Positions 17,616-26,267 of a stretch of 64,000 bases of DNA are shown here, in pieces. This DNA comes from Armatimonadota bacterium (GTDB lineage: Bacteria; Armatimonadota; UBA5829; DSUL01). The translations under genes and the position numbers were made by a program. Below the pieces are notes generated by a model that saw only the letters and a program-made list of their open reading frames with translations, had not been told where the DNA came from and did no database searches. Where the stretch lies: assembly GCA_020846715.1 (NCBI GenBank), contig JADLDK010000050.1:100503-164502 (forward strand), written 5' to 3'. Positions within the stretch are counted from its first letter, which is position 1, and each line of letters opens with the position of its first letter.

Positions 17616-20600
17616 TTACGGCGCTTGATCAGCCGCAGAGCGTGGACGCACAACGGGTACGTACTGCCCGTTAATCAGCTCTACGCTCGACAGGCCTACG
17701 AAGCCTGTAAAAGCCCCTTGCGCAGGAGGAGAGCTCAGGCGCGAGGTATCAATGCGCACAGGCTGTGGAGAGCCGTCTGACAACAGCAGATAACCACTCT
17801 CCTGCCCGACCACAGTCCCCCAGACACGCACCAGCAGGCCCGTGTTGTTCAAGCCGATGCCACCATCGACACCTCTTTGACCGGCGCCATTGGACACAAC
17901 GTACTGCCAGTCCTGACCGCCCAGCCGTGTAAGAGCTATTCCAAGCGGCACAGGTGCAGTTGTGGAGCCAGTGGAGGCGCGTCCGCCTTCCATGAGCGTA
18001 CGTTCGCCTGACGTCGTGCTCAGTGTGCCCCAGACCTGAACAAGAGTCCCAACGGCAGGACCCGCACCTGAGGCGTTGACTCGAATGCCGCTCGAGCGAT
18101 CTGTGTTCTGGACGTAGTATGTGCCGAACCAGCTCCCACTCACAACTCCGGAAACAAGGCCGGCTTCAGTGCCATCCGCAAGCGCCTTGACTTGAGCGAC
18201 ACCTCCGCCTGGAAGCGCTGTGAGCGTTACGTCGTCAAAGGCATTGATGTTCCACTGCACGGCGAAGAGCTGCTGCGCATCCAGAAAAATGGTGACCCAA
18301 TCTCCTGATGCGACTGCGGCTGCTGCAATCTGCGTCCAGGTGGCCGGTGAGCTGCGATTAGACCAGACAACGGAAGTCGAACTTGGATTCGTCCCGCCGG
18401 TCGGATCGATACCGATACGATTGTTGGTATCCGCCGCAGAGCCACCAATATTGAGCGTTTTCGACCAGACTGCGGCTTTGTAGAATACGCCGGCCTGCGC
18501 GCGCACACGCTGGTAGAAACCGCCATTCTTCGTCCCGTAGCTGGCCGCGCTTCCAGCGTAGTTTACCCCGCCATGCGGATTGAAGCCCTGGTACCAACCG
18601 GTCGTCTGAATACCGTTGTCTCCAGCATCGTCAAACTGACCGTAGCGCGTCCAATACGCATCCTGAGCCTCAAAACCTGGATTCTGCACCACGCCAACCG
18701 GCAGATCAGTTGTGAAAGTGGTGTCGCTGGACGTGGCATCCGTATAGCCAGATGCGCCGGACACAACCTGAAAATGGTACGTCAAGCCGCTCTGCAATCC
18801 AGTGACAGGAACAGAATGAGACGTCACAAGACCGCCGACAGTGCGCGACTGGCCGTAAGAGGCCGTCAGGCCGTAGTTGACCTGTGAGGTCGAAGGTACA
18901 TCAGTGGTCCAGTTAACCGTTGCCGAGTTGGTTGTAATACTGGCTACGGTAGGCCCCGAAGTGATGTGTACGACCGGACCGGCCGCAGTCTGGAACGTAC
19001 TATCCGCAGACAGCGCCGACGTATAGCCAGTCTTTTCCGATCGGACACGGAAGTGATAGGGCGCATTGGCCTGCAGACCTGTAAGCGTTACGCTGTGCGA
19101 GGTAGTATCTCCCGGAGACGAGCCGCTCTGTCCGTAAGCCACGGTTGTTCCGTACTCTACAACGCTGCTTGAGGCGACATTTGTCGTCCAGGAAATCGTG
19201 GCCTGCGAAGAGCTGATGCCAGAGACTGACGGCCCCGAAGTGATGGAAATGGAGGGCGAGACAGCGTTTGACGTCAGAAAGATATCGTCAAAGGCCGCTT
19301 TGTTCCATTGCTCGCTTTGCGTCATTGTGTACTGGAGAAACACAGTGACCGCTGTAGAGGACGCTGTAGCGGCAATAGAAGAGACTCCCCAGCGGTTGAA
19401 AGACTCATTCCACGGACTCCAGACCACCGAAAACGCCGATGGGTTTGTTCCACCTGCGGGATCAATTCCGATTCGCCCTTTGACGTTGCCGGGGAACTCC
19501 CGAGCGCGCCCCTCTCCGTCCCAACTGTCATTGAACACATACCCGGAAGCGAGGTACTGCGTTCCAGGCGTGACCGCGACAGTCTGATACGCGCCGCCAT
19601 TCATTACGCCATAGCTTGTCACGGCGCCAGCGTACTTTGCACCCGAGTGAGAAGGAATAGCCCAGCCCATGTTGTTGTAGATATTCAGTCCGCTCCCGAA
19701 AGGTATCCAGGGCGAAGGCACTGCTGCGTTGGCCGCTCCGGTCTCGAAGCCGCCGTTGATGAGCAGGTTTGTCAGAGCTGTCAGAGAAATATCGACCGTT
19801 GAGATGTTGTTAGCGGAGACAGTCACAGGAATCGCGGCGCTGCTGGAGAAGCCAGGCCGCCACGCAGACACAGTGTAGCTACCCGGAGCGACGTTTGAGA
19901 ACTGATAGGAGCCATCGGGCTGTGTCTCCTGGGTAAGATTGCCTGGATTCAGTGTAACGGTCGCTCCTTCAAGGGGATTGGAGCTTCCGGTAACGGTCCC
20001 TTTCACAGTTCCGAACTGGGTGGATCCGTACGTCATGCAAAGCACAAATCCCTGCAGGTCCTTGGCAGGTTGAGAGACTCCATTCAGAAAGTAGTTGCCC
20101 TGGGCATAGTTGTTGCCTGTCGTATAAGTGTTGAGCCCGCCTGGGTGAGTAATCTTCAGATAGTAGGTGTGTCCAGGCTGAACAGGCGCTTCGTTTACTC
20201 CGAAGGGAAGCACCCAGAGAATCGGTTGACGATAGGGAATGCTTCTGGGGCCAGCAATTCGCGGACCATTCGGCCCTCCCTCCAGGATTTCCGCAGTCCA
20301 GCTCAAGAAATAGTTGTTTCCAATCGCGCCGTGAAACTGGACAGCGGTAATGCGATCGCCAGTGGCGACAAAGCTTTGCCCATGGCTGTCCACCCACGAG
20401 CTAAGCGCAAACTGATCGCTCTGCCAGTTTGCGGCGTTGTTGGAGTAGTACGCGAGGCTCTTTGTAAACGGAATATCAGTCTCATTGCCGTCGGCAAGGT
20501 TGACAGTGCCGTTCATACTCGTATCGTAGGAACCGGGATTGGTCTTGTCCGCCTTGAACATGAACCCGAGTTCGTAGGAATAATGACCGTAGTTTGGCCA

Positions 20601-20969
20601 CCGGTGACTGGTCATAGTGGGCGCGACGTCGCTTTCAGAGCCTGCGATATCCACACATTTCATGTCGTAAGCGGAATTGTTAGCGTCAATGACGACCTCT
20701 GCCCGACCGTCTGCATCTGTAGTCGCAAGCAACACATTCCACGTTGTGTACAGCTTGACACCCTGCATCGGATTGCCCTGCTCATCCCACACCCAGACAA
20801 AAATACTGTGGTTTCCGAAAGGATCAGCATTTTCGTAGTAGCCAACTTCCCGCCAGAAAGCTAGATTGTAGCGTCCTACCGCATGAGCAGGCATACATGA
20901 CAACACTGTCAGGCAGGCGACCCACAGGAAGCCTACCAGAAGCGCCATGTTCATTTTCTTCGTGAGCAT
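17616..20969 (-). CDS. Large secreted modular protein (carbohydrate-binding-like, Fn3 and OB-like domains)
   Basis: About 1,117 residues from the ATG at 20969, which has GGAG upstream and lies four bases after the stop of the GH-A gene. Signal peptide at 1-30. Then come an N-terminal beta domain (about 30-310), a carboxypeptidase-regulatory-like domain (about 315-390, GTVKGTVTGSSNPLEGATVT), a jelly-roll-like module (about 400-560), two Fn3 domains (about 565-740, ITSGPSVSGISSSQATISW), and a second copy of the jelly-roll module (about 750-900). Both copies share RIGIDPxGGTNPSxxSVVWS. Two tandem OB-like modules end the protein (about 915-1110). No catalytic motif is seen. It is probably a binding partner of the GH-A protein encoded just upstream. 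Confidence 0.75.
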   Translation of the reverse strand: MLTKKMNMALLVGFLWVACLTVLSCMPAHAVGRYNLAFWREVGYYENADPFGNHSIFVWVWDEQGNPMQGVKLYTTWNVLLATTDADGRAEVVIDANNSAYDMKCVDIAGSESDVAPTMTSHRWPNYGHYSYELGFMFKADKTNPGSYDTSMNGTVNLADGNETDIPFTKSLAYYSNNAANWQSDQFALSSWVDSHGQSFVATGDRITAVQFHGAIGNNYFLSWTAEILEGGPNGPRIAGPRSIPYRQPILWVLPFGVNEAPVQPGHTYYLKITHPGGLNTYTTGNNYAQGNYFLNGVSQPAKDLQGFVLCMTYGSTQFGTVKGTVTGSSNPLEGATVTLNPGNLTQETQPDGSYQFSNVAPGSYTVSAWRPGFSSSAAIPVTVSANNISTVDISLTALTNLLINGGFETGAANAAVPSPWIPFGSGLNIYNNMGWAIPSHSGAKYAGAVTSYGVMNGGAYQTVAVTPGTQYLASGYVFNDSWDGEGRAREFPGNVKGRIGIDPAGGTNPSAFSVVWSPWNESFNRWGVSSIAATASSTAVTVFLQYTMTQSEQWNKAAFDDIFLTSNAVSPSISITSGPSVSGISSSQATISWTTNVASSSVVEYGTTVAYGQSGSSPGDTTSHSVTLTGLQANAPYHFRVRSEKTGYTSALSADSTFQTAAGPVVHITSGPTVASITTNSATVNWTTDVPSTSQVNYGLTASYGQSRTVGGLVTSHSVPVTGLQSGLTYHFQVVSGASGYTDATSSDTTFTTDLPVGVVQNPGFEAQDAYWTRYGQFDDAGDNGIQTTGWYQGFNPHGGVNYAGSAASYGTKNGGFYQRVRAQAGVFYKAAVWSKTLNIGGSAADTNNRIGIDPTGGTNPSSTSVVWSNRSSPATWTQIAAAAVASGDWVTIFLDAQQLFAVQWNINAFDDVTLTALPGGGVAQVKALADGTEAGLVSGVVSGSWFGTYYVQNTDRSSGIRVNASGAGPAVGTLVQVWGTLSTTSGERTLMEGGRASTGSTTAPVPLGIALTRLGGQDWQYVVSNGAGQRGVDGGIGLNNTGLLVRVWGTVVGQESGYLLLSDGSPQPVRIDTSRLSSPPAQGAFTGFVGLSSVELINGQYVPVVRPRSAADQAP

Positions 20970-20973
20970 ATAC

Positions 20974-23900
20974 TTACTCCAGACTAGACAGGTCTCCGCT
21001 ATCACGGGGACATAGGATATTATTGACGTATTCGGCGCCCGGCTCCACCGAAAGAACGCCGGTGACAAAGACGTAGGATCCAGAAGCAGGCAGGGTGGGA
21101 AGACGGCTGGCGTCAACGTGCAATCCGGAGTGCGCGCCGTCTGTAATTACAAAACTGTCGCCGCCAACCGAAGTCACTCGACCCCACACGCCGAACAGCA
21201 AGCCAACAGGGTCAGGCAGACTGGCCTTTCTCACGGCAGCGTTACTTGCGTGCAGCGGACGAATCGGTTGCCCAGCGGCCCGCTGAGGCAAGTCTACGAG
21301 AGTCAGAGTTCGTTCAGATTGGACTGTGGAGAGCTTAGCTACCAGGGTCAGACGGTCGCCGACAGCAACCGCAAGATCACCGGAGTGCTGAACACGGATG
21401 CCGGCAGATCGGTCTGGCTGTTCGATATAAAAGGCAGAAGTGGAGAATCCCGAAGAAGTCGTTGCGGCAACATCCGAAATTATCACCGCAGCACCGTCTG
21501 CCAGCAGCTTGGCTTCTCCTATCGAGCTACACTCCTTCACAGCCAGAATGCCGTCTGAAAACGCAGAACTGCTCCACAGACCGGCGCCGTTGCGCGCCTG
21601 TACCGTGATGAAATACGTCTGTCCCGGAATCAAGCTCAGTCCGCTTCGGTGCATACTGGTTGCTGTTGAGACGCTGGTCCAGTCCGAGACTTCTGCGCCT
21701 CCCTGCGTGACGCCAATTCGATAGCGGTACTCTACAACTCCAGATTCCGGATCAGATGCTGCCCTCCAGGTCGCTGACAGCGTATTTAGACTGGTGGTGT
21801 AGAGTCCTTCATCAGTTACGCTGGAAGGTGGCGCTGGCGGGGTGACGTCTGACAGAACTGCTGAGCAAAACACAGGCTGGCTGGGATTGGCTCCGGCTGC
21901 ACCGTGTGAGAAGGCCGCATAGTAGTACCGTGTTCCGTACACCAGATTTGTGTGCTGTGCACTTCCGGCGGTCCCGGGTGACCCGGCCTTATCCGCAACA
22001 ACTGTTCCATCATTGACGGTCTGCGGGTAGCGGTCTGTGCGGAATACGATTGTAGTTCCGGTAGTACCCGGACTCACACCATGCTGCCACCAGAGGCTGG
22101 CATATCTGGACGAAGAGCTGACAATCGCAGTCAGGTTCGTTGGGCACGCAAGAGGGCTCTGACCCGTCGTGTCTTCGCCAGCCCAGAAGTTGTCTGCCCA
22201 CACTGTGCCAGAGTTTGTCGTGCTCTTGAGGACAACTTGCAGCCGCCCTCCGGAATTGGGCAGGAAGCTCGGCGCTGTCCCGTAGCCAACCAGTCTGGTC
22301 CAGCCGCTGGTTGTGGTCAACACAGGCGAGCAGGTGAAGCTGCCTTTGACGGACGTCGTGTCATCGTTGAAGAAATTTCCGATGAGCTTGACGCTACCAC
22401 TCGGATTTTGAGTCTTTACCCAGCCTTCAATCCGGTAGCGTCGGCCCGGAATCATAGAGTGGTAGTTGGTCATCTGCCACATCTCGTCCTGCTGGGAGCC
22501 GTTGACGATAAGACGAACGCTTGAGACACCGTTGTAGCGCACACTTGAGTCAATGGCAAAGATTTCAGGATGCGCCTGTCCATCCCGGGTTGACCAGCCG
22601 TCTGGGGTACTCCCAGACACTGGCGACTCAAAATCATAACCGTTAAGCAGATTTGGGCTGCCAGGCGTTTGCCCTGGCCCCATCCACCAGTTCACATTGC
22701 GCGACTCGCCCGCATCGAGCGCGACAGGAACGGCAATGTGACTGTAGTACCCGGGCATGGAGGATGATAGAGTGTAGGTTGCGGGATTCAAACCTGTGAA
22801 AGCGTAGGAGCCATCATTGGCCGTCGTCGTGGTATAGCCGCCTGGAGAAGCGTTTACCAGCGCGCCACCAATGGGGTGTCCAGACAGGCTGTCACAAATC
22901 ATTCCCTGGATTTCTCCAACTGCAGTGGCGCTCAATGAGAAGTTCTGGACTGTGTTGACCTGAGCAGTCACACTGAGACCTGGCTGGGTCTGCTGAGAAT
23001 AGTTGGCCTTCGAGGCCGTGACGGTGTAGGTTCCAGGTGCAAGGCCTGGAAAGATATAGCTTCCGGCAGAGTCCGTAACCTGCGCAAGGTTTCCTGGCTG
23101 TAGTGTGACCGTGACATTCGCGAGCGGATTGGCAAACTGACTCTCACGGACCGTCCCGGAAATCGTCCCGGTGGCCATGCCTGGCTTTGCCAGCTTGTAG
23201 ACGGAGTCGTAGATTTTGTGAGTGTGCGAAGGATAGGCTCCGGTGCTGTCTCGATAAACCCAGTCCGAACCCGGGTCATCTGAGAGAGGATTGCTGAGCT
23301 GCCACGGACAGACGGCGAGAACTTCGGGCCACTGGCTGTAGCAGTCCCGAAAAGCGCGCATCATCTGATCCGCCCGGCCGTCTTCAGACCCTCCTGTGTA
23401 CCCACCCTCTGTCGCAATGACCTGAATACCCGTGCACCCATAATTGGCCAGCACATTCAGTTCCGCAACATAGCTGTCTATCGGATACGACCACACGGGC
23501 GCCAGCCCATTGTGGAAATTGAACTCGGGCGGGCGATCCGGATATGGATGAGTCGCCCATGCATCGAAAGACGTCAGAAAGCCGGGTACATTCACACACA
23601 TCTGCTGGATGTACGCCAGATTGTCATACGAGCCACCGGGCGACAACCCGGCGTTCACGACTTTGATCCGTGGGTCTGCGAGAGAGTGCAACGCGGCGGC
23701 TACCTGTACGAGACACTGACCGTATTCAACCGGGTTGGCAGCGCCAGACCACTCGTAGTTGTTGTTTGGCTCGTTGAGAACTTCGATATAGAGCGGCCAG
23801 CCTTCGCGCTTCGGAAACGCGGCTACGATGTTCTTTACAGTGTTGGCAAAGGTCGCATAGTTACCGGGACTGTCTGCGACTGGCTTCTGCCAGATTCCGT

Positions 23901-24201
23901 TCTCCATGGTGGTGGCGATGCGAATGACGGGAATGAGGTCGCGGTCGTAGCAGGCCTGAACATACTGCTGCCATGACGGGTTGACCACCGTCGCGTTAGT
24001 GATGGGATAAAAGAGCTGCTTTGCGTAGCCGCCGGGACCAGTAAGCGTCCGCGTCCAGTCCACTTGCCGGTTGATCAACTGCGGGGACATGATATCCTGG
24101 ATGAACGTGTGCGCGCCGTACGGATTGTTCGGGGTTCCAGAGACAGGCAAACACGACATCAGCAGGCACAGGGCCAGAATCTCTGTGCGTAGCTTCAGCA
24201 T
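20974..24201 (-). CDS. Secreted clan GH-A glycoside hydrolase with carbohydrate-binding and OB-like modules
   Basis: About 1,075 residues. A signal peptide ending in LLMSC could be a lipobox. The catalytic (beta/alpha)8 barrel spans about residues 25-345, with the acid/base Glu in YIEVLNEPNN and the nucleophile Glu in VIATEGGYT, the clan GH-A arrangement; the GH family cannot be fixed by eye. Two carboxypeptidase-regulatory-like domains follow (about 350-510, GTISGTVRESQFANPLANVT), then a CBM-like jelly roll (about 525-685), Fn3-like regions and two OB-like modules at the end (about 905-1070). ATG at 24201 was chosen over upstream TTG codons because those sit on the ribosome site. First gene of a two-gene operon. 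Confidence 0.8.
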   Translation of the reverse strand: MLKLRTEILALCLLMSCLPVSGTPNNPYGAHTFIQDIMSPQLINRQVDWTRTLTGPGGYAKQLFYPITNATVVNPSWQQYVQACYDRDLIPVIRIATTMENGIWQKPVADSPGNYATFANTVKNIVAAFPKREGWPLYIEVLNEPNNNYEWSGAANPVEYGQCLVQVAAALHSLADPRIKVVNAGLSPGGSYDNLAYIQQMCVNVPGFLTSFDAWATHPYPDRPPEFNFHNGLAPVWSYPIDSYVAELNVLANYGCTGIQVIATEGGYTGGSEDGRADQMMRAFRDCYSQWPEVLAVCPWQLSNPLSDDPGSDWVYRDSTGAYPSHTHKIYDSVYKLAKPGMATGTISGTVRESQFANPLANVTVTLQPGNLAQVTDSAGSYIFPGLAPGTYTVTASKANYSQQTQPGLSVTAQVNTVQNFSLSATAVGEIQGMICDSLSGHPIGGALVNASPGGYTTTTANDGSYAFTGLNPATYTLSSSMPGYYSHIAVPVALDAGESRNVNWWMGPGQTPGSPNLLNGYDFESPVSGSTPDGWSTRDGQAHPEIFAIDSSVRYNGVSSVRLIVNGSQQDEMWQMTNYHSMIPGRRYRIEGWVKTQNPSGSVKLIGNFFNDDTTSVKGSFTCSPVLTTTSGWTRLVGYGTAPSFLPNSGGRLQVVLKSTTNSGTVWADNFWAGEDTTGQSPLACPTNLTAIVSSSSRYASLWWQHGVSPGTTGTTIVFRTDRYPQTVNDGTVVADKAGSPGTAGSAQHTNLVYGTRYYYAAFSHGAAGANPSQPVFCSAVLSDVTPPAPPSSVTDEGLYTTSLNTLSATWRAASDPESGVVEYRYRIGVTQGGAEVSDWTSVSTATSMHRSGLSLIPGQTYFITVQARNGAGLWSSSAFSDGILAVKECSSIGEAKLLADGAAVIISDVAATTSSGFSTSAFYIEQPDRSAGIRVQHSGDLAVAVGDRLTLVAKLSTVQSERTLTLVDLPQRAAGQPIRPLHASNAAVRKASLPDPVGLLFGVWGRVTSVGGDSFVITDGAHSGLHVDASRLPTLPASGSYVFVTGVLSVEPGAEYVNNILCPRDSGDLSSLE

Positions 24202-24296
24202 AGAAACAGTCAACAACTCCTGGAGCTTCCGCTTCGCAGTGCGCGCGGTGATTCATTGCCAGGTGTGCGCGCTGCTTTTGTGGAGCTCCCTGCTTC

Positions 24297-24302
24297 ATTA
24301 TA
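24297..24302 (-). promoter_or_regulatory. Probable minus-10 element for the GH-A operon
   Basis: TATAAT on the minus strand about 95 bases upstream of the ATG at 24201. The minus-35 region (CTTGCG at 16-base spacing) is weak, so an activator may be needed. Confidence 0.4.
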
Positions 24303-24432
24303 CCACGCTCAAGTATGGCGCAAGGAGCGCTGGAGTCAATTTTGGGCCAGCGCGCAAACAGCACAGGAGCGCCCTTCACTCCTATACAAAAAGCATGGTC
24401 TCGAAGTAAATTGCGTGTGATCGCAGGGTATA

Positions 24433-24471
24433 GTCGCGCTGCTCCAGAGGCAGGCTGAAGAGCCGCGCGAC
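24433..24471 (-). terminator. Strong hairpin downstream of the PEP-CTERM gene
   Basis: GTCGCGC (24433-24439) pairs with GCGCGAC (24465-24471) and, after one mismatch, GCTC (24441-24444) pairs with GAGC (24460-24463). It begins about 20 bases after the stop of the gene ending at 24491. No T tract follows, so it may be a Rho-independent stop of low efficiency or a 3-prime stabilising hairpin. Confidence 0.45.
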
Positions 24472-24490
24472 CAGTGACCGAGAGCTTGTG

Positions 24491-24970
24491 TTACGCGTAC
24501 CTTCGCCGGGCCATCAGGCCGATCAGTCCTATCAATCCACTGCCAATCGCAAGTAGAGACCCCGGTTCTGGCACGGGCACGATCACGACGTCTTCGTGCT
24601 CAAACTGAGGTCCACTGATTTTGTAGGACTGAATCGTCTTAGCAGCGCTACCAACGAGCTCAAAACCGGTGATCTCTTCGCCGGGTCCGATAGGAGAGGC
24701 GCCAAGAATGGTCTGCCAGGTCGCGATACCGCCGGCAAGCGTACCCGTCCAGCCCGCAGGCGATGAGATAGCCGTGGCGCCAGCCGCCTGCATCTCAACA
24801 TGCGACACTTCAAATGAACTGACAGGATTGAAGATGAGATATTTGTAGATTGTCGGATCAGGCGTGTCGTTGTAGTACGAAAAGACAGGAACGGCCCTGG
24901 CGCAGTTGGCCGCCATTAACCCAAATACGAACACGCCGGTAATACGGCGCAGGATCTTAGTTCCCAGCAT
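24491..24970 (-). CDS. PEP-CTERM sorting-signal protein
   Basis: About 159 residues from the ATG at 24970, eight bases after GGGGGA. It has a signal peptide (about 1-28), a beta-rich central region of unknown function, and a classic C-terminal sorting signal: VPEPGS, a hydrophobic stretch of about 17 residues, and the terminal RRR. PEP-CTERM proteins are cut and processed by exosortase during export, often into an extracellular matrix. No exosortase gene is in this window. An in-frame TTG at 25006 is a weaker start. Confidence 0.85.
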   Translation of the reverse strand: MLGTKILRRITGVFVFGLMAANCARAVPVFSYYNDTPDPTIYKYLIFNPVSSFEVSHVEMQAAGATAISSPAGWTGTLAGGIATWQTILGASPIGPGEEITGFELVGSAAKTIQSYKISGPQFEHEDVVIVPVPEPGSLLAIGSGLIGLIGLMARRRYA

Positions 24971-25116
24971 AAGATCTGTCCCCCTCACTCTCCCGACGTC
25001 GCGCAAGGCTTTCTCAGAGCGCCCGGCTTTCGACGTGCGAGACTCACTTAGGGGAGTGCAAATCCTGTGCCAATTACGGGGTTGCGGGAAAAATCAGGAA
25101 ACAGAGGTGGCTCAGA

Positions 25117-26253
25117 TCAGGTCTGCCGATCCAGTACGAAGCTCGTCAAGCCCAGCAGGATTGCACGTGACTCCTCTGGGACTGGCGCGACGCTAATAAC
25201 CGAACGAGCCTCGTCGGCAAACGCCTGCGCTTGCGAACAAGCATAGTCCAGGGCGCCACTGCGCTCAATGACTTCTCTGGCAGCAACAACTTGCGGGACA
25301 GTCGCCTGGGGATTTCCCCAGGCGTCCATCAGGGTCTGCCTGTCCTGAACTGAGGAGTTTTCGTAAGCGTGGGAGACCAGGAGTGTGGACTTACCTTCTT
25401 TCAGATCAGCCGCAGCGGGCTTGCCGGTGATTTGCGGATCCCCAAAGAGATCCAGAATATCGTCCTGTATCTGAAACGCCTGCCCAAGCGGCACTCCAAA
25501 GCGCGTAAAGACTTCCAGAAGACCCGCGTTCGCGCCTGCAGCCGATGCCCCGAGATGCAACGGGCGCTCCATCGTGTACTTGCCTGACTTCAGGCTTAGA
25601 ATGGTCCGTATCTGGTCTTCTGACGCTGGTGTCCCAAGTTGAGAGGCTGCTACATCCAGAATCTGTCCCTCGATCACCTCTTCGCGCATAGTCTGCCAGA
25701 CGGAGCGGGCCGCACGGACGTAGCGATCCAGTACTGCTGTCTCTTCCAGGCATGCGTCTGCGAGAACGAGCGCCAGGTCTCCGAGGAGAATAGCTACGCT
25801 GGCCCCGAACTGGTTGGGGTCACCGCGCCAGGACTGGGCCTCGTGCTGTCTTGCCCACGCGCAATGCAGGGTCGGCATTCCTCTGCGCAATTCCGATTGG
25901 TCCATCACGTCATCGTGAGCGAGCGCAAACACGTGGAGCATTTCTGCGGCCGCGGCCAGCGGCAAAACACCCTCGGCAGTGCCCACAACGTGCGCTCCGG
26001 CCACAGACCGAAATCCGGAATACACAAGAAACGGTCTCAACCGCTTTCCGGATCGCGCCGCAAACTCCAGCAGACTCTCGAGAAAGGAACTCAGATCCGG
26101 ATGCAGTCGCAGGACAGGCTCCAGGCGGGTGCGCAGGAAGCGGGGAAGCCACAGGTCGAACTCCAACCGGAAGTCCGCCAGGCTTTCCTGAAATGAGACA
26201 GTTTCTGTTGATGGGGAACTCGCCAGTTGAAAAGCTCCTTCAAGATGAGGCAC
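25117..26253 (-). CDS. Polyprenyl (farnesyl/geranylgeranyl) diphosphate synthase
   Basis: A 378-residue trans-prenyltransferase that elongates allylic diphosphates with isopentenyl diphosphate to make isoprenoid precursors. The first Asp-rich motif is LAHDDVMDQSELRRG (DDxxD, followed by the Arg pair) and the second is QIQDDILDLFGD. The conserved substrate Gly-Lys-Arg occurs in ARSGKRLRPFL, and a Lys in LKSGKYT. Two residues upstream of the first Asp-rich motif are Ala-His, and chain length cannot be set with confidence. It starts 14 bases after the rad50-like gene and is therefore probably the last gene of the DNA-repair operon. Confidence 0.9.
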   Translation of the reverse strand: MPHLEGAFQLASSPSTETVSFQESLADFRLEFDLWLPRFLRTRLEPVLRLHPDLSSFLESLLEFAARSGKRLRPFLVYSGFRSVAGAHVVGTAEGVLPLAAAAEMLHVFALAHDDVMDQSELRRGMPTLHCAWARQHEAQSWRGDPNQFGASVAILLGDLALVLADACLEETAVLDRYVRAARSVWQTMREEVIEGQILDVAASQLGTPASEDQIRTILSLKSGKYTMERPLHLGASAAGANAGLLEVFTRFGVPLGQAFQIQDDILDLFGDPQITGKPAAADLKEGKSTLLVSHAYENSSVQDRQTLMDAWGNPQATVPQVVAAREVIERSGALDYACSQAQAFADEARSVISVAPVPEESRAILLGLTSFVLDRQT

Positions 26254-26267
26254 TTTGTGTTAGACAA

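Noticed and set aside
18960..19230. Repeat region in the modular protein as a CRISPR or other DNA repeat
   Set aside because: The similarity is at protein level (two Fn3 domains), with no exact DNA repeats of constant spacing.
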